Source: Solirubrobacter deserti
GTDB taxonomy: Bacteria; Actinomycetota; Thermoleophilia; Solirubrobacterales; Solirubrobacteraceae
Assembly: GCF_003344625.1 (NCBI RefSeq)
Contig: NZ_QPKJ02000007.1
Coordinates: 248,001-312,000 of the forward strand
DNA length: 64,000 nucleotides
Reading direction: 5' to 3'
Under the pieces are notes generated by a model, which did no database searches, was not told where the DNA came from, and saw nothing but the letters and a program-made list of their open reading frames with translations. Shown piece after piece: positions 25,897-34,620 of this stretch; positions within the stretch are counted from its first letter, which is position 1, and each line of letters begins with the position of its first letter. Both the position numbers and the translations under genes were made by a program.

Positions 25897-26925
25897 TTAC
25901 GCGAGCGCGTGAGCTGCGCGTGACGATCCTGTGCACCCGCAGGAGTCACGGTGCACGAACGTCGCCTCCAGCCGCTCGGTCCTGACGGGCCGCGACGGGT
26001 CTTGTAGGCGCGAGAGCAGCAGCTCCACGGCGCGCGCGCCGAGCTCGGTCGTCGGCTGGCGGATGACGGTCAGCCGCGGTGCGAACAGGTCGGCCCACTC
26101 GAAGTCGTCGAAGGCCACGAGCGCGATGTCCTCGGGGACCGTCAGGTCGCGCTCGTTGATCGCGCGGAGTAGGCCGATGGTCATGAAGTTGTTGCCGGAC
26201 ACCACCGCGGTCGGCGGCTGGTCGAGGTCCAGCAGCGCGTGCATCGCCGCGCGCGCCTGGTCGCGCTGGGAGCCGCCCTCGGCCACGAGCGCCGGGTCGA
26301 ACGGCACGCCGGCGCGGTCGAGCGCCATCCGGTAGCCGCGCACGCGCTCCTCGGTCGTGGAGAGGCCCGGGATGCCGATCGCCATCGCGATCCGCGTGTG
26401 GCCGATGTCGACCAGGTGCTCCACGAGGCGGGCCGTCGGCTGCTCGTTGTCGCAGCCGACCTGGTCGAGCGCGACGTCGAGGAAGCGGTCCAGCAGCACC
26501 ACGGGGATCTCGGCCGACTCCAGATACGGCAACGCGGACTCCAGCGCACCGACCGACGGCGCCAGCAGCAGCCCGTCGACCTGGCGCTCGGCCAGCGTGC
26601 GCACGATCCGCAGCTCGTGCTCGGGGTCCTCGCGCGTGTCGCCGAGCAGCAGGGTGTGGCCGGCACGGCCCGCCGCGGCCTCGACCGCGGCGACCACGTC
26701 CATGAAGTACGGGTTCGACAGGCCGGAGATCGCGAGCCCCAGCGACTGCGTGCCGCCGCGGGCCAGCGCCCGCGCCAGCGTGTTGGGCCGGTAGCCCGTG
26801 CGCTCGATCGCGTCGAGCACGGCGCGGCGTGCCTTCTCGCTCGCCGGGCGGGTCCCGTTGATGACGTGCGAGACCGTCGTCACGGACACGCCCGCGAGCT
26901 TGGCCACCTCGGACATGGTCACCAC
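25897..26925 (-). CDS. LacI-family transcriptional regulator of the Entner-Doudoroff genes
   Basis: The ~342-residue repressor has an N-terminal HTH ([19 protein letters not shown]), the hinge [12 protein letters not shown], and a periplasmic-binding-protein-like sugar sensor domain ([40 protein letters not shown]). I place the start at the GTG at 26925 so the protein begins V-V-T-M-S-E, the usual LacI pattern; an ATG nine bases later is possible. No ribosome site is seen, so the transcript may be leaderless. It faces edd-eda across two perfect palindromes. The inducer is probably a gluconate or hexose derivative, which is an inference. Confidence 0.9.
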   Translation of the reverse strand: MVTMSEVAKLAGVSVTTVSHVINGTRPASEKARRAVLDAIERTGYRPNTLARALARGGTQSLGLAISGLSNPYFMDVVAAVEAAAGRAGHTLLLGDTREDPEHELRIVRTLAERQVDGLLLAPSVGALESALPYLESAEIPVVLLDRFLDVALDQVGCDNEQPTARLVEHLVDIGHTRIAMAIGIPGLSTTEERVRGYRMALDRAGVPFDPALVAEGGSQRDQARAAMHALLDLDQPPTAVVSGNNFMTIGLLRAINERDLTVPEDIALVAFDDFEWADLFAPRLTVIRQPTTELGARAVELLLSRLQDPSRPVRTERLEATFVHRDSCGCTGSSRAAHALA

Positions 26926-26958
26926 GGGACGAAGTTTAACGGGCTGTGAAGAGATCCC

Positions 26959-26984
26959 GCAAGCGCTTGCGCGCAAGCGCTTGC
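26959..26984. promoter_or_regulatory. Two tandem LacI-type operators
   Basis: GCAAGCGCTTGC occurs twice as a perfect 12-bp palindrome at 26959-26970 and 26973-26984, with centres 14 bp apart. It has the central CG of LacI/PurR-family sites. It lies between the LacI regulator and edd, 18 bases before the edd ATG, so binding should block both promoters. Confidence 0.85.
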
Positions 26985-27002
26985 GCCGGTACCGTCAGAC
27001 CC

Positions 27003-28808
27003 ATGCACCCCGTCATCGCCGAGGTCACTGCCCGTATCGCGGCCCGCTCCGCCGAGCGCCGCGGCGCGTACGTGCAGCGCATCCGGGCGGCCGCCGCCGA
27101 AGGACCGGCGCGAGGAGCCCTGGGCTGCGCCAACCTCGCCCACGGCTTCGCCGCCTGCGGGCCCGACGAGAAGCTCCACCTGATGGGCGCCGAGCGCCGC
27201 AACGTGGCGATCGTCTCCGCCTACAACGACATGCTCTCTGCGCACCAGCCGCTGGAGCGCTACCCCGCGATCTTGAAGAAGGCCGTCCTGCAGGCCGGCG
27301 GCGTCGCCCAGTTCGCCGGCGGCGTGCCCGCCATGTGCGACGGCATCACGCAGGGCCGCGCCGGCATGGAGCTCAGCCTGTTCTCGCGCGACGTCGTCGC
27401 CATGAGCACGGCCGTCGCGCTCAGCCACGACATGTTCGACGCCGCGCTGATGCTCGGCGTGTGCGACAAGATCGTCCCCGGGCTGCTGATCGGCGCGCTC
27501 TCCTTCGGGCAGCTGCCGACGATCTTCGTCCCGGCCGGCCCGATGCCGAGCGGCCTGCCCAACACCGAGAAGAGCCGCATCCGCCAGCTCTACGCCGAGG
27601 GCAAGGTGGGCCGCGAGGAGCTGCTGGAGGCCGAGTCGGCGTCCTACCACTCCGCCGGCACGTGCACGTTCTACGGCACGGCGAACTCCAACCAGCTCGT
27701 GCTCGAGGCGATGGGCCTGCACCTGCCGGGCGCGAGCTTCGTCAACCCTGGCACGCCGCTGCGCCGCGCCCTGACCGAGCACGCCGGCCGCGCGGTGCTC
27801 GACGCCACGCCGATCGGCGAGATCGTCGACGAACGGGTCGTCGTCAACGGCGTCGTCGCGCTGCTCGCCACGGGCGGCTCCACCAACCACACGATGCACC
27901 TCGTGGCGACCGCGGCCGCCGCCGGCATCACGCTCACCTGGGACGACTTCAACGACCTGAGCGCGCACGTCCCGCTGCTGGCCCGTGTGTACCCGAACGG
28001 CGCCGCGGACATCAACCACTTCCAGCAGGCGGGCGGCATGCCGTTTCTGATCGGCGAGCTGCTCGACGCCGGCCTCATGCATCCGGACGTGGACACCGTC
28101 GCCGGGCACGGCCTCGGCCGCTACCGCGATGAGCCGTTCCTGCACGAGGACGGGACGCTGGACTGGCGCCCGGCCGCGCGCGGGTCCAAGAACGAGTCGG
28201 TGCTGCGGCCGGTCGCCGAGGCGTTCGCGCCCGACGGCGGCATCCGCGTCCTGGACGGCGCGCTCGGCCGCGCCGTCATGAAGGTCAGCGCCGTGGCGCC
28301 CGAGCACCGCGTCGTGACCGCGCCCGCGCGCGTGTTCGACGACCAGCTCGACTTCCTGGCGGCGTTCGACCGCGACGAGCTCAACCACGACTTCGTGGCC
28401 GTCATCCGCCATCAGGGCCCGCGCGCGAACGGCATGCCGGAGCTGCACAAGCTCACCCCGGCGCTCGGCGTGCTGATGGATCGCGGCCACCGCGTCGCAC
28501 TCGTCACCGACGGCCGCATGTCCGGCGCCTCGGGCAAGGTCCCGGCCGCCATCCACTGCACGCCCGAGGCCGCCGCGGGCGGCCCGCTCGCCCGCGTGCG
28601 CGACGGCGACGTCATCCGCGTCGACGCCGAGGCCGGCCGTCTGGACATCGACGTCGACCTCAACGAGCGCGAGCCGTGGTTCCCCGAGTACGCCACGCAC
28701 GGCACCGGCCGCGAGCTGTTCGCGGGCTTCCGCGAGCGCGTCGGCCGTCCGGACGAGGGCGCCTCCGTATTCGCGCCCAGCCTTCCTCCCCAGGTGGTGA
28801 TTGCATGA
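27003..28808 (+). CDS. edd: 6-Phosphogluconate dehydratase
   Basis: This 601-residue IlvD/Edd-family enzyme dehydrates 6-phosphogluconate to KDPG. Fe-S ligand and active-site segments are visible: [53 protein letters not shown], and near the end [16 protein letters not shown]. Length and motifs match Edd rather than dihydroxyacid dehydratase. It is directly downstream of the tandem operators and its stop overlaps the eda start by four bases. No clear Shine-Dalgarno sequence precedes the ATG. Confidence 0.95.
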   Translation: MHPVIAEVTARIAARSAERRGAYVQRIRAAAAEGPARGALGCANLAHGFAACGPDEKLHLMGAERRNVAIVSAYNDMLSAHQPLERYPAILKKAVLQAGGVAQFAGGVPAMCDGITQGRAGMELSLFSRDVVAMSTAVALSHDMFDAALMLGVCDKIVPGLLIGALSFGQLPTIFVPAGPMPSGLPNTEKSRIRQLYAEGKVGREELLEAESASYHSAGTCTFYGTANSNQLVLEAMGLHLPGASFVNPGTPLRRALTEHAGRAVLDATPIGEIVDERVVVNGVVALLATGGSTNHTMHLVATAAAAGITLTWDDFNDLSAHVPLLARVYPNGAADINHFQQAGGMPFLIGELLDAGLMHPDVDTVAGHGLGRYRDEPFLHEDGTLDWRPAARGSKNESVLRPVAEAFAPDGGIRVLDGALGRAVMKVSAVAPEHRVVTAPARVFDDQLDFLAAFDRDELNHDFVAVIRHQGPRANGMPELHKLTPALGVLMDRGHRVALVTDGRMSGASGKVPAAIHCTPEAAAGGPLARVRDGDVIRVDAEAGRLDIDVDLNEREPWFPEYATHGTGRELFAGFRERVGRPDEGASVFAPSLPPQVVIA

Positions 28809-29419
28809 CGACCGTGACTCTCACCACGCAAGCACTCGTCGCGCTGGCCCCGGTCGTCCCGGTGGTCGTGATCGACGAGCTCGACGACGCCGTCCCGCTG
28901 GCCGCCGCGCTCGTGCGCGGCGGCCTCCCGGCGATCGAGGTGACGCTGCGCACGCAGCCGGCCCTCGCCGCGATCGAGCGGATCGCGGCCGAGGTCGAAG
29001 GCGCCGTCGTCGGCGCCGGCACCGTCACCACGCGCCAGCAGGTCGACGACGCGCTCAGCGCGGGCGCGCGCTTTCTCGTCTCCCCTGGCGCCACGCCCGC
29101 GTTGCTGGACGCGCTGCAGGGCAGCGGCGTGCCGTTCCTGGCCGGCACGGCGACGCCGTCGGACGTCATGGCGCTGCTCGAGCGCGGGATCACCCACGCC
29201 AAGTTCTTCCCCGCGGAGGTCAACGGCGGGGTGCAGGCGCTGAAGGCGTTGGCGGGCCCGTTCCCGCAGATGCGCTTCTGCCCGACCGGCGGCATCGACG
29301 CGGCGAAGGCGCCCGAGTACCTGGCCCTGCCGAACGTCGTGTGCGTGGGCGGGTCCTGGATGACCAAGGGCGACGTCGAGCGTCTCGCGGCCGAGGCCGC
29401 GGCGCTACCCGTTCAGTAG
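28805..29419 (+). CDS. eda: KDPG aldolase
   Basis: The 204-residue class-I aldolase splits 2-keto-3-deoxy-6-phosphogluconate into pyruvate and glyceraldehyde 3-phosphate. The catalytic Glu is in AIEVTLRT and the Schiff-base Lys in [17 protein letters not shown] and FCPTGGID complete the TIM-barrel signature. The ATGA overlap with edd fixes the start. With edd it forms a two-gene Entner-Doudoroff operon under LacI control. Its last 15 bases overlap the convergent PqqD-like gene. Confidence 0.95.
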   Translation: MTTVTLTTQALVALAPVVPVVVIDELDDAVPLAAALVRGGLPAIEVTLRTQPALAAIERIAAEVEGAVVGAGTVTTRQQVDDALSAGARFLVSPGATPALLDALQGSGVPFLAGTATPSDVMALLERGITHAKFFPAEVNGGVQALKALAGPFPQMRFCPTGGIDAAKAPEYLALPNVVCVGGSWMTKGDVERLAAEAAALPVQ

Positions 29420-29656
29420 CCCGCGCGCGTCGAAGACGGCGAACAGCTCGTCGACGTCCGACGCCAGCTGGTTCGGCGCGGCGGCGTACTGCGCCGACAC
29501 GGACTCGACGAGCTTCTCGAGGCTGGTGCCCTCCACCAGCGCGCGCCACAGCGGGCTGCCGGCCTCGTGCGCGGCGAGGCAGAGCGCGGAATGCTCGTCC
29601 ATCGCGATGATGTCGGCGTCTTCGTCGGCCCAGCCCCCGTGCGTCATGCGAGCCAT
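29405..29656 (-). CDS. PqqD-like small protein (orphan)
   Basis: The 83-residue protein resembles PqqD/RiPP-recognition peptide chaperones in its C-terminal half: [18 protein letters not shown], then [23 protein letters not shown]. That layout is the usual winged-helix ending in a short helix and Arg-Gly-Leu-Leu. The N-terminal half has [15 protein letters not shown], corresponding to the strand region. No radical SAM enzyme or precursor peptide is visible within 10 kb, so its partner is unknown. It overlaps eda tail-to-tail by 15 bases. Family assignment is from pattern recognition only. Confidence 0.6.
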   Translation of the reverse strand: MARMTHGGWADEDADIIAMDEHSALCLAAHEAGSPLWRALVEGTSLEKLVESVSAQYAAAPNQLASDVDELFAVFDARGLLNG

Positions 29657-29712
29657 GATGTGACACGGGCCGGGGGAAGTCGCCGTACAAACGTCCAGTA
29701 CGCGGAAATTCC

Positions 29713-31611
29713 CTAGCCATGCAGCCAGAGGTGCTGATAGGGCGCCAGCACCACGGCAGCCTCGTGGAGCTCGACCGGGCGCCCGTCGACCTCGCCCGCG
29801 GCGGCGTCCACCGCAAAGCCGCGCAGCGCTTCAGACGTGACCGCCTGCGGCGTGGGGGTGAAGTTGCCGAGCACGAGCAAGCGCTCGCCGGCCTGCTCGC
29901 GCAACAGGCCGAAGACATGCTCGTTGCCGGTCCAGTGCGGCTCGACGACGCCTTGAACGTGGATCGCGCGGGTCGCGCGGCGCGCCGCGATCAGCCGCCG
30001 CAGCCCAGCCCACAGCCGTCCCTGCACCGAGTCGGGGTCGTGGCGGCGCGCGGCGGCGTCCCAGTCCATCGCCGGCCGGTGCATCCAGCGGTTGTCGTCG
30101 GCCTTGTCCGGCTCGTCGCGGTAGGAGGCGTCGTTGAGCAGACCGAGCTCGTCGCCCATGTAGATCAACGGCAGCCCGCCGTGCGCGAACGCGATCGCGT
30201 GCAGCAGCAGCACGCGGCGGATCGCGAGCTCGACCGCCGGCTCGTCCGGCGCGCTCTCGAGCCCGGCCAGCGAGCCGCAGGTGCCGGACGTGCGCGCCTC
30301 ACCCGTGCGCGGGTCGGGCTGGAAACGGCCGCCGCGCGCGAACGTGCCCGGGAACTCACCGGCGTACCAGTCGGCGAGGAAGCGCCGGTGCAGGTACGCG
30401 TCCTCGCCCACGCGCGCCGCGTCGTCGGGTGTGATCGCCCAACCGATGTCGTCGTGGCAGCGCACGTAGGTGAGCCAGCCGGCGCCGGGCGGGACGGGGG
30501 GCATCGCCAGCAGCGTCGAGGTCATCAGCTCCACGCGCCCGCTGGCGAGCGCGCTCCAGAGCAGGACCATGAGCACGTTGTGGTAGGCGAGGTCGCACTC
30601 CTTGCCCTCGTGCTTGCCCGTGCCCAGGTAGGGGACGAGGTCCTGCGGCGCGACGATCGCCTCGGCCTTGAACGCGACGGCGGGCGCGGCGATCCGCATG
30701 GCCGCGCGGAACGCCTGCAGCAGCTCGTGGACCTCGGGCTGGTTCTGGCAGTTGGTGCCGAGCCGCTTCCACAGGAACGGCGCGGCGTCCAGGCGCAGGA
30801 CGTCGACGCCCACCGCGGCCAGGCCGAGCATCGCCTCCGCCATGGCGACGAACACGTCCGGGTTCGTGTAGTCGAGGTCCCACTGGTAGGAGTTGAACGT
30901 CGTCCAGACCCAGCGCTGGTGCTCGTCGCTCCACGTGAACGAGCCGGGAGCGGTGTCCGGGAACACGTCGGGCAGCGTGCGCTCGAACGCGTCCGGCTGC
31001 TCGCGGTCCGGGGACGTGCGCAGGAACGCGGGATCGCGGGCCCACGGGTGCTCGGCCGCGACGTGGTTGAGCACGAGGTCCACGCACAGCGCCATCCCGG
31101 CTTCCCGCAGGTCGTCGGCCAGCGCGCGCAGGTCGTCCATCGTCCCCAGCGCCGGCTCGACGGCGCCGTAGTCCACCACCGCGTAGCCGCCGTCGTTGGG
31201 CGCCGGCCGCGCCGCCAGCAGCGGCATCAGGTGCAGGTAGGTGACGCCGAGCTCGCGCAGGTACGGCAACCGCTTGCGCACGCCGGCGAGCGTCCCCGCG
31301 AACTTGTCGACGTAGGTCACGTAGCCGACGGCCTGCTCGCGCTGCAGCCAGTCCGGCGTGACCTCGCGCTCGTGGTCGAGCATCCGCAGCGCGCGCGGGC
31401 GCTCGGCGGCGGTCGCGGCGATCGCGCGCAGCAGCCGCTCCCACGCGCTCGCGAACCGCGCGTCGTCCCCGTACAACGCCACCAGCGGGTCGCGCAGCTC
31501 GGTGAAGAAGCGCTCGAAGCGCACCGCGAACGCGTCGTCGCCCTCCGCCCACCGCAGTGCCGCCTCGTAGTCCGCGCGCACCCGGGCGCGCATCGCGTGG
31601 ACGTTCTGCAC
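29713..31611 (-). CDS. Amylosucrase (GH13)
   Basis: This 632-residue GH13 enzyme uses sucrose to build alpha-1,4-glucan, releasing fructose. It shows the N-terminal helical part, then GH13 regions: CVDLVLNHVA, DVLRLDAAPFLWKRLGTN (catalytic Asp nucleophile), AFKAEAIV (acid/base Glu) and YVRCHDDIGW (the His-Asp of region IV with the amylosucrase-like HDDIGW). PLIYMGDELGLLND is also typical of amylosucrase. No signal peptide is visible, so it acts in the cytoplasm. The GTG at 31611 begins six bases after the ParB-like stop. It could store incoming sucrose as glycogen-like glucan. Confidence 0.92.
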   Translation of the reverse strand: MQNVHAMRARVRADYEAALRWAEGDDAFAVRFERFFTELRDPLVALYGDDARFASAWERLLRAIAATAAERPRALRMLDHEREVTPDWLQREQAVGYVTYVDKFAGTLAGVRKRLPYLRELGVTYLHLMPLLAARPAPNDGGYAVVDYGAVEPALGTMDDLRALADDLREAGMALCVDLVLNHVAAEHPWARDPAFLRTSPDREQPDAFERTLPDVFPDTAPGSFTWSDEHQRWVWTTFNSYQWDLDYTNPDVFVAMAEAMLGLAAVGVDVLRLDAAPFLWKRLGTNCQNQPEVHELLQAFRAAMRIAAPAVAFKAEAIVAPQDLVPYLGTGKHEGKECDLAYHNVLMVLLWSALASGRVELMTSTLLAMPPVPPGAGWLTYVRCHDDIGWAITPDDAARVGEDAYLHRRFLADWYAGEFPGTFARGGRFQPDPRTGEARTSGTCGSLAGLESAPDEPAVELAIRRVLLLHAIAFAHGGLPLIYMGDELGLLNDASYRDEPDKADDNRWMHRPAMDWDAAARRHDPDSVQGRLWAGLRRLIAARRATRAIHVQGVVEPHWTGNEHVFGLLREQAGERLLVLGNFTPTPQAVTSEALRGFAVDAAAGEVDGRPVELHEAAVVLAPYQHLWLHG

Positions 31612-31617
31612 GCGCGC

Positions 31618-32517
31618 CTAGTCGCGGAGCTCTTTGATGATCTGGTGGGTCATCGTGTCCGCCTCGGAGGCGGCGCTCGGTGACTTCACCTCGCCGGCCA
31701 GCTTCTCGGCGATCTCGTCGGACCAGTCGTGCGTCTGCAGCAGCAGGAAGCGCAGCATCGCGATCCGCAGGTAGCGCTCGGTCTCGGTGCCGCCGCCGCC
31801 GAGGCCGGCCTCGCGCAGGACGTTGACGACGGGCTCGTACTCCTCGTCGAACCACAGCTCGGCGAGCTCGCGGCGGCCGATCAGGCGCTCGCGGTCCAGG
31901 GACACGCGGTAGCCCCAGCCCTCCACGAGCGTCGCCAGCTGCGCGTAGCGCCACTCGTCGGACAGCTGGATGCGGGCGCGCTTGTCCGGCGCCAGCGGCA
32001 CGCGCTCGTGGAAGACGCGCTCGTGGCGCTTGAGCGGCAGGTCGGCCATCTGCAGCTCGCGCCCCGCCCCGAGCTTCGTGCGCACCTCCGTCACGCGCGC
32101 GTTGATGTCCTTCTCCTTGAGCGCGCGGGCGACGGACACGCGATGGTGGCCGTCGCGGACGAAGTGCAGGTCGCCGATCCGGAAGACGTCGATCGGCGGC
32201 ATCGCCTCGCCGCGCTTGCGGGCCTCGGCGATCCGTTCCCAGCGGCCGCGCGTGCCGGGGGAGGGGCGGAAGTTGCGGTCGAACTCCCCGCGCCGGCGGT
32301 CCACGGTGCCGACGATCGAGTCCAGCGAGATCACCTGCTCACCGAGGTCCACCCGCGACGTCGCGCCGAGCGCGGCCACGACCTCGTCGAACGGAAGCAT
32401 GTGGCTCACGTCGTCGGGCTCGAACCGCAGGCGCGACGCCAGCTGCGACAGCACGCGCCGCCGCCGCTCGCGGTCGAAGGCGATCTTCGCGTCTTCTCTC
32501 GGGAGGCCGGTGCTCAC
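31618..32517 (-). CDS. ParB/Srx-fold nuclease-like protein
   Basis: The ~299-residue protein has a ParB N-terminal-like domain: VISLDSIVGTVDR, a region with MPPIDVFRIGDLHFVRDGHHRVSVARA, the hallmark DGHHR box (residues ~150-165). The rest is helical and charged. Family members range from partition proteins to CTP-dependent regulators and DNA-modification-linked nucleases; no HTH of a true ParB is evident. The GTG at 32517 gives MSTGLPRED; an alternative GTG is 12 bases upstream. It is cotranscribed with amylosucrase, and the functional link is unclear. Confidence 0.75.
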   Translation of the reverse strand: MSTGLPREDAKIAFDRERRRRVLSQLASRLRFEPDDVSHMLPFDEVVAALGATSRVDLGEQVISLDSIVGTVDRRRGEFDRNFRPSPGTRGRWERIAEARKRGEAMPPIDVFRIGDLHFVRDGHHRVSVARALKEKDINARVTEVRTKLGAGRELQMADLPLKRHERVFHERVPLAPDKRARIQLSDEWRYAQLATLVEGWGYRVSLDRERLIGRRELAELWFDEEYEPVVNVLREAGLGGGGTETERYLRIAMLRFLLLQTHDWSDEIAEKLAGEVKSPSAASEADTMTHQIIKELRD

Positions 32518-32793
32518 CGTTGCGCCCACGCTACGCCCGTCGAGCGCGGGAATCCAGTGGCTTCCCCCGTCGCGTCAGCCCTTGGACGTCGGATCGGTGC
32601 GGCGAGCCGGGGCATCCGCGCAGGATCGCACGCACGCCCCGGGTGCGGCTTCACCACTTGTCGGGGAACGTGCGCTCCCAGGCCGCCTGGACCTGGTCGC
32701 GGTCGCGGACGACCCGTGCGTCCGGACGCACGCCCTCAGCGTCGTGAGCCGGCCGCCGGCGGGATCGTCGAGGACCCCCGCCATCATGCGCGC
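32518..32793. other. Intergenic region with no convincing gene
   Basis: This 276-base gap separates the divergent ParB-like and P-loop kinase genes. On the minus strand, a frame ending at 32651 reads DRDQVQAAWERTFPDKW before a stop, which looks like the C-terminal tail of a lost gene. It has only ~26 codons from its nearest GTG and no ribosome site. No promoter motif was recognised. Confidence 0.35.
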
Positions 32794-33243
32794 ATGGAAG
32801 CGGTGATCCTCTGCGGGCTGCAGGCGTCCGGCAAGACGACGCTGTACCGCGAGCGGTTCCTGGAGACGCACGTGCGGATCTCGATGGACCTGCTGCGCAC
32901 GCGCGCTCGCGAGGCGGCGTTCCTGCGCGTCTGCCTGGAGACCAAGATGCCGTTCGTGGTCGACAACACGAACCCGACCGTCGCCGAGCGCGCTCGCTAC
33001 GTCGCTCCGGCGCGGGAGGCGGGGTTCACGGTCGTCGGCTACTTCGTGGACGTCGACTTCGCCACCGCGCGGGCCCGCAACGCCACGCGCGAGCGCGTGG
33101 TGCCGATGGCGGGCCTCGGTGACGTCGCCAAGCGGCTCGTCACACCCACCCCGCAGGAGGGCTTCGACGCGCTCTGGCACGCCACCGCCGGCTCGGATGG
33201 CTGGCGGATCGAGCCGCTGCTCACAACACCGCCGCTCTTTTGA
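32794..33243 (+). CDS. Small P-loop kinase-like ATP-binding protein
   Basis: The 149-residue protein begins MEAVILCGLQASGKTTLY, with Walker A GLQASGKT at residues 8-15. A Walker-B-like segment FVVDNTNPTVAERARYV follows, the pattern of AAA_33/polynucleotide-kinase-like small kinases that phosphorylate nucleic-acid ends or small molecules. RARNATRERVVP is the lid region. I chose the ATG at 32794, directly before the first strand. The 3' end overlaps the convergent aldo/keto reductase gene by 23 bases. The substrate is not known. Confidence 0.82.
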   Translation: MEAVILCGLQASGKTTLYRERFLETHVRISMDLLRTRAREAAFLRVCLETKMPFVVDNTNPTVAERARYVAPAREAGFTVVGYFVDVDFATARARNATRERVVPMAGLGDVAKRLVTPTPQEGFDALWHATAGSDGWRIEPLLTTPPLF

Positions 33244-34168
33244 GCGTGTCGTTGACCGCGGCCAGCGTGTCCTCGGACAGCTGCACCTCGGCTGCGGCCG
33301 CGTTCTCGTGCACCTGCTCGGGCCGCGTGGCGCCGATAATCACGGACGTGACGTTGCGCTGGTGCAGCACCCACGCCAGCGCGAGCTGCGAGAGCTTGAC
33401 GCCCGCCTGATCGGCGATCGGCCGCAGCGCCTGCACGGCCGTCAGCGTCTCGTCGTCGAGCCACTGCTTGATGAAGCGGTTCATGGACTTGTTCGCCGCG
33501 CGCGAGTCCGCCGGGACCTTCGCGCCGGGCAGGTACTTGCCGGTGAGCACGCCCTGCGCGAGCGGCGACCACACGATCTGGCTGATGCCGTTCGCCTCGC
33601 ACACCGGGATCACCTCGGCCTCGGGCGTCCGGTGCAGCGCGCTGTACTGCGGCTGGCTGGAGACGAACTTCGCCACGCCGGGGAGATCCAGCGCGGCCTG
33701 GATCTTGTCCGCCGGCCACTCGCTGAAGCCGATGAAGCGCGCCTTGCCCGCCTCGACGACCTCCGTCAGCGCACCCATCGTCTCCTCCAGCGGCACGGAC
33801 GAGTCGTAGCGGTGGCACTGGTAGAGGTCGACATAGTCGGTCTGCAGCCGCTCCAGTGACCCGTCGATCTGCTTGAGGATCTGCTGGCGCGAGAGGCCGC
33901 GGTCGCGCGGGCCCATGGGGAAGAAGACCTTCGTCGCGAGCACGTACGAGTCCCGCGGGTAGTCGCGCAGGATCTCGCCCCACGCCCGCTCCGCGGCGCC
34001 CGTCCCGTACACGTTCGCGGTGTCGAACAGCGTGATGCCGGCGTCGAACGCCCCCCGCGTGCACGCCTCGGTCTGCTCGCGCCCGATCCCGCCCGAGTAG
34101 GTCAACCACGACCCGAGCGCGACGGTGGAGACCTTCAGCCCGGAGTCGCCGAGTTCCCGTTGCTCCAT
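33221..34168 (-). CDS. Aldo/keto reductase (voltage-gated K+ channel beta-subunit-like)
   Basis: The 315-residue NADPH-dependent reductase has the AKR barrel: GITLFDTANVYGTGAAE (catalytic Asp and Tyr), LATKVFFPMG (catalytic Lys), and LYQCHRYDSSVPLEET (catalytic His). The cofactor-binding end SVIIGATRPEQVHENAAA is also present. The sequence LGDSGLKVSTVALGSWLTYSG at the N-terminus is typical of AKR6/KCNAB-like enzymes. The start at 34168 lies exactly where the remnant FGE coding sequence ends, so promoter and ribosome site fall inside FGE debris. The substrate is unknown. Confidence 0.92.
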   Translation of the reverse strand: MEQRELGDSGLKVSTVALGSWLTYSGGIGREQTEACTRGAFDAGITLFDTANVYGTGAAERAWGEILRDYPRDSYVLATKVFFPMGPRDRGLSRQQILKQIDGSLERLQTDYVDLYQCHRYDSSVPLEETMGALTEVVEAGKARFIGFSEWPADKIQAALDLPGVAKFVSSQPQYSALHRTPEAEVIPVCEANGISQIVWSPLAQGVLTGKYLPGAKVPADSRAANKSMNRFIKQWLDDETLTAVQALRPIADQAGVKLSQLALAWVLHQRNVTSVIIGATRPEQVHENAAAAEVQLSEDTLAAVNDTLKRAAVL

Positions 34169-34425
34169 GGGGCGGAGACTACGCGGAAGCCCACGTGGCC
34201 CACCGGCGCGTCGCCGGTGCTGCGGCCGAAGAGCCGGTTGCGCCGGCAGTAGGACGGGTGGCAGAGGGAGGAGCCGCCGCGTTGGACGCCCGCCGACCGT
34301 CCACTCCCAGACGTTGCCGACGACGGTGTGGAGCCCGTTCGGGTTCGGCTCGTACGCGTCGACCGGGACGGCGCCGGCCTCGCCGTGCGGGAACTCGCCC
34401 CGGAACGCGTTGCCGCGCGGGGGAG
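34165..34425 (-). pseudogene. Remnant of formylglycine-generating enzyme (C-terminal part)
   Basis: Two frames of the minus strand together read the C-terminal third of a sulfatase-modifying factor. From 34425: GNAFRGEFPHGEAG, VPVDAYEPNPNGLHT, GNVWEWT. Then, after an out-of-frame deletion near 34295, VQRGGSSLCHPSYCRRNR and GHVGFRVV. The two active-site Cys of the CHPSYC motif are kept, but ~30 codons between WEWT and RGGS are gone, and the N-terminal two thirds are absent. The 5' edge abuts an inverted Stf0 fragment. FGE would convert the Cys of the neighbouring sulfatase (35220) to formylglycine, so this copy cannot do so. Confidence 0.8.
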
Positions 34426-34620
34426 CGTGCCTGGCCGGCGTGGCTCGCGCACCGCGACCCCGACGTCGTCGTCTACGAGGACTTCGTGCGCGACCCGTCG
34501 CCGGTGATCGAGGCGCTGGCGGGCGTGCCCGCTCCGCCGGCGCCGATGCGGCGGCAGGCGAACGGGCACTCGGCCGCGTGGGTCGCGCGCTACCACGCCG
34601 AGACCGCGCAGGCCGCGTGA
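34420..34620 (+). pseudogene. C-terminal fragment of Stf0 sulfotransferase, inverted
   Basis: The plus strand from about 34420 reads ERAWPAWLAHRDPDVVVYED, FVRDPSPVIEALAG and WVARYHAETAQAA before a stop at 34618. This is the C-terminal ~65 residues expected for a Stf0-type sulfotransferase (the YED and RQ...W..RY segments). The matching N-terminal part lies on the opposite strand at 34690-35204. Inverting 34425-34690 would join LTLLE to RAWPAWL in frame. There is no start codon of its own. Confidence 0.78.

Noticed and set aside
32651..32731. Short minus-strand frame ending QAAWERTFPDKW
   Set aside because: Only about 26 codons with no ribosome site; it may be a tail of a lost gene but cannot be supported as a CDS.
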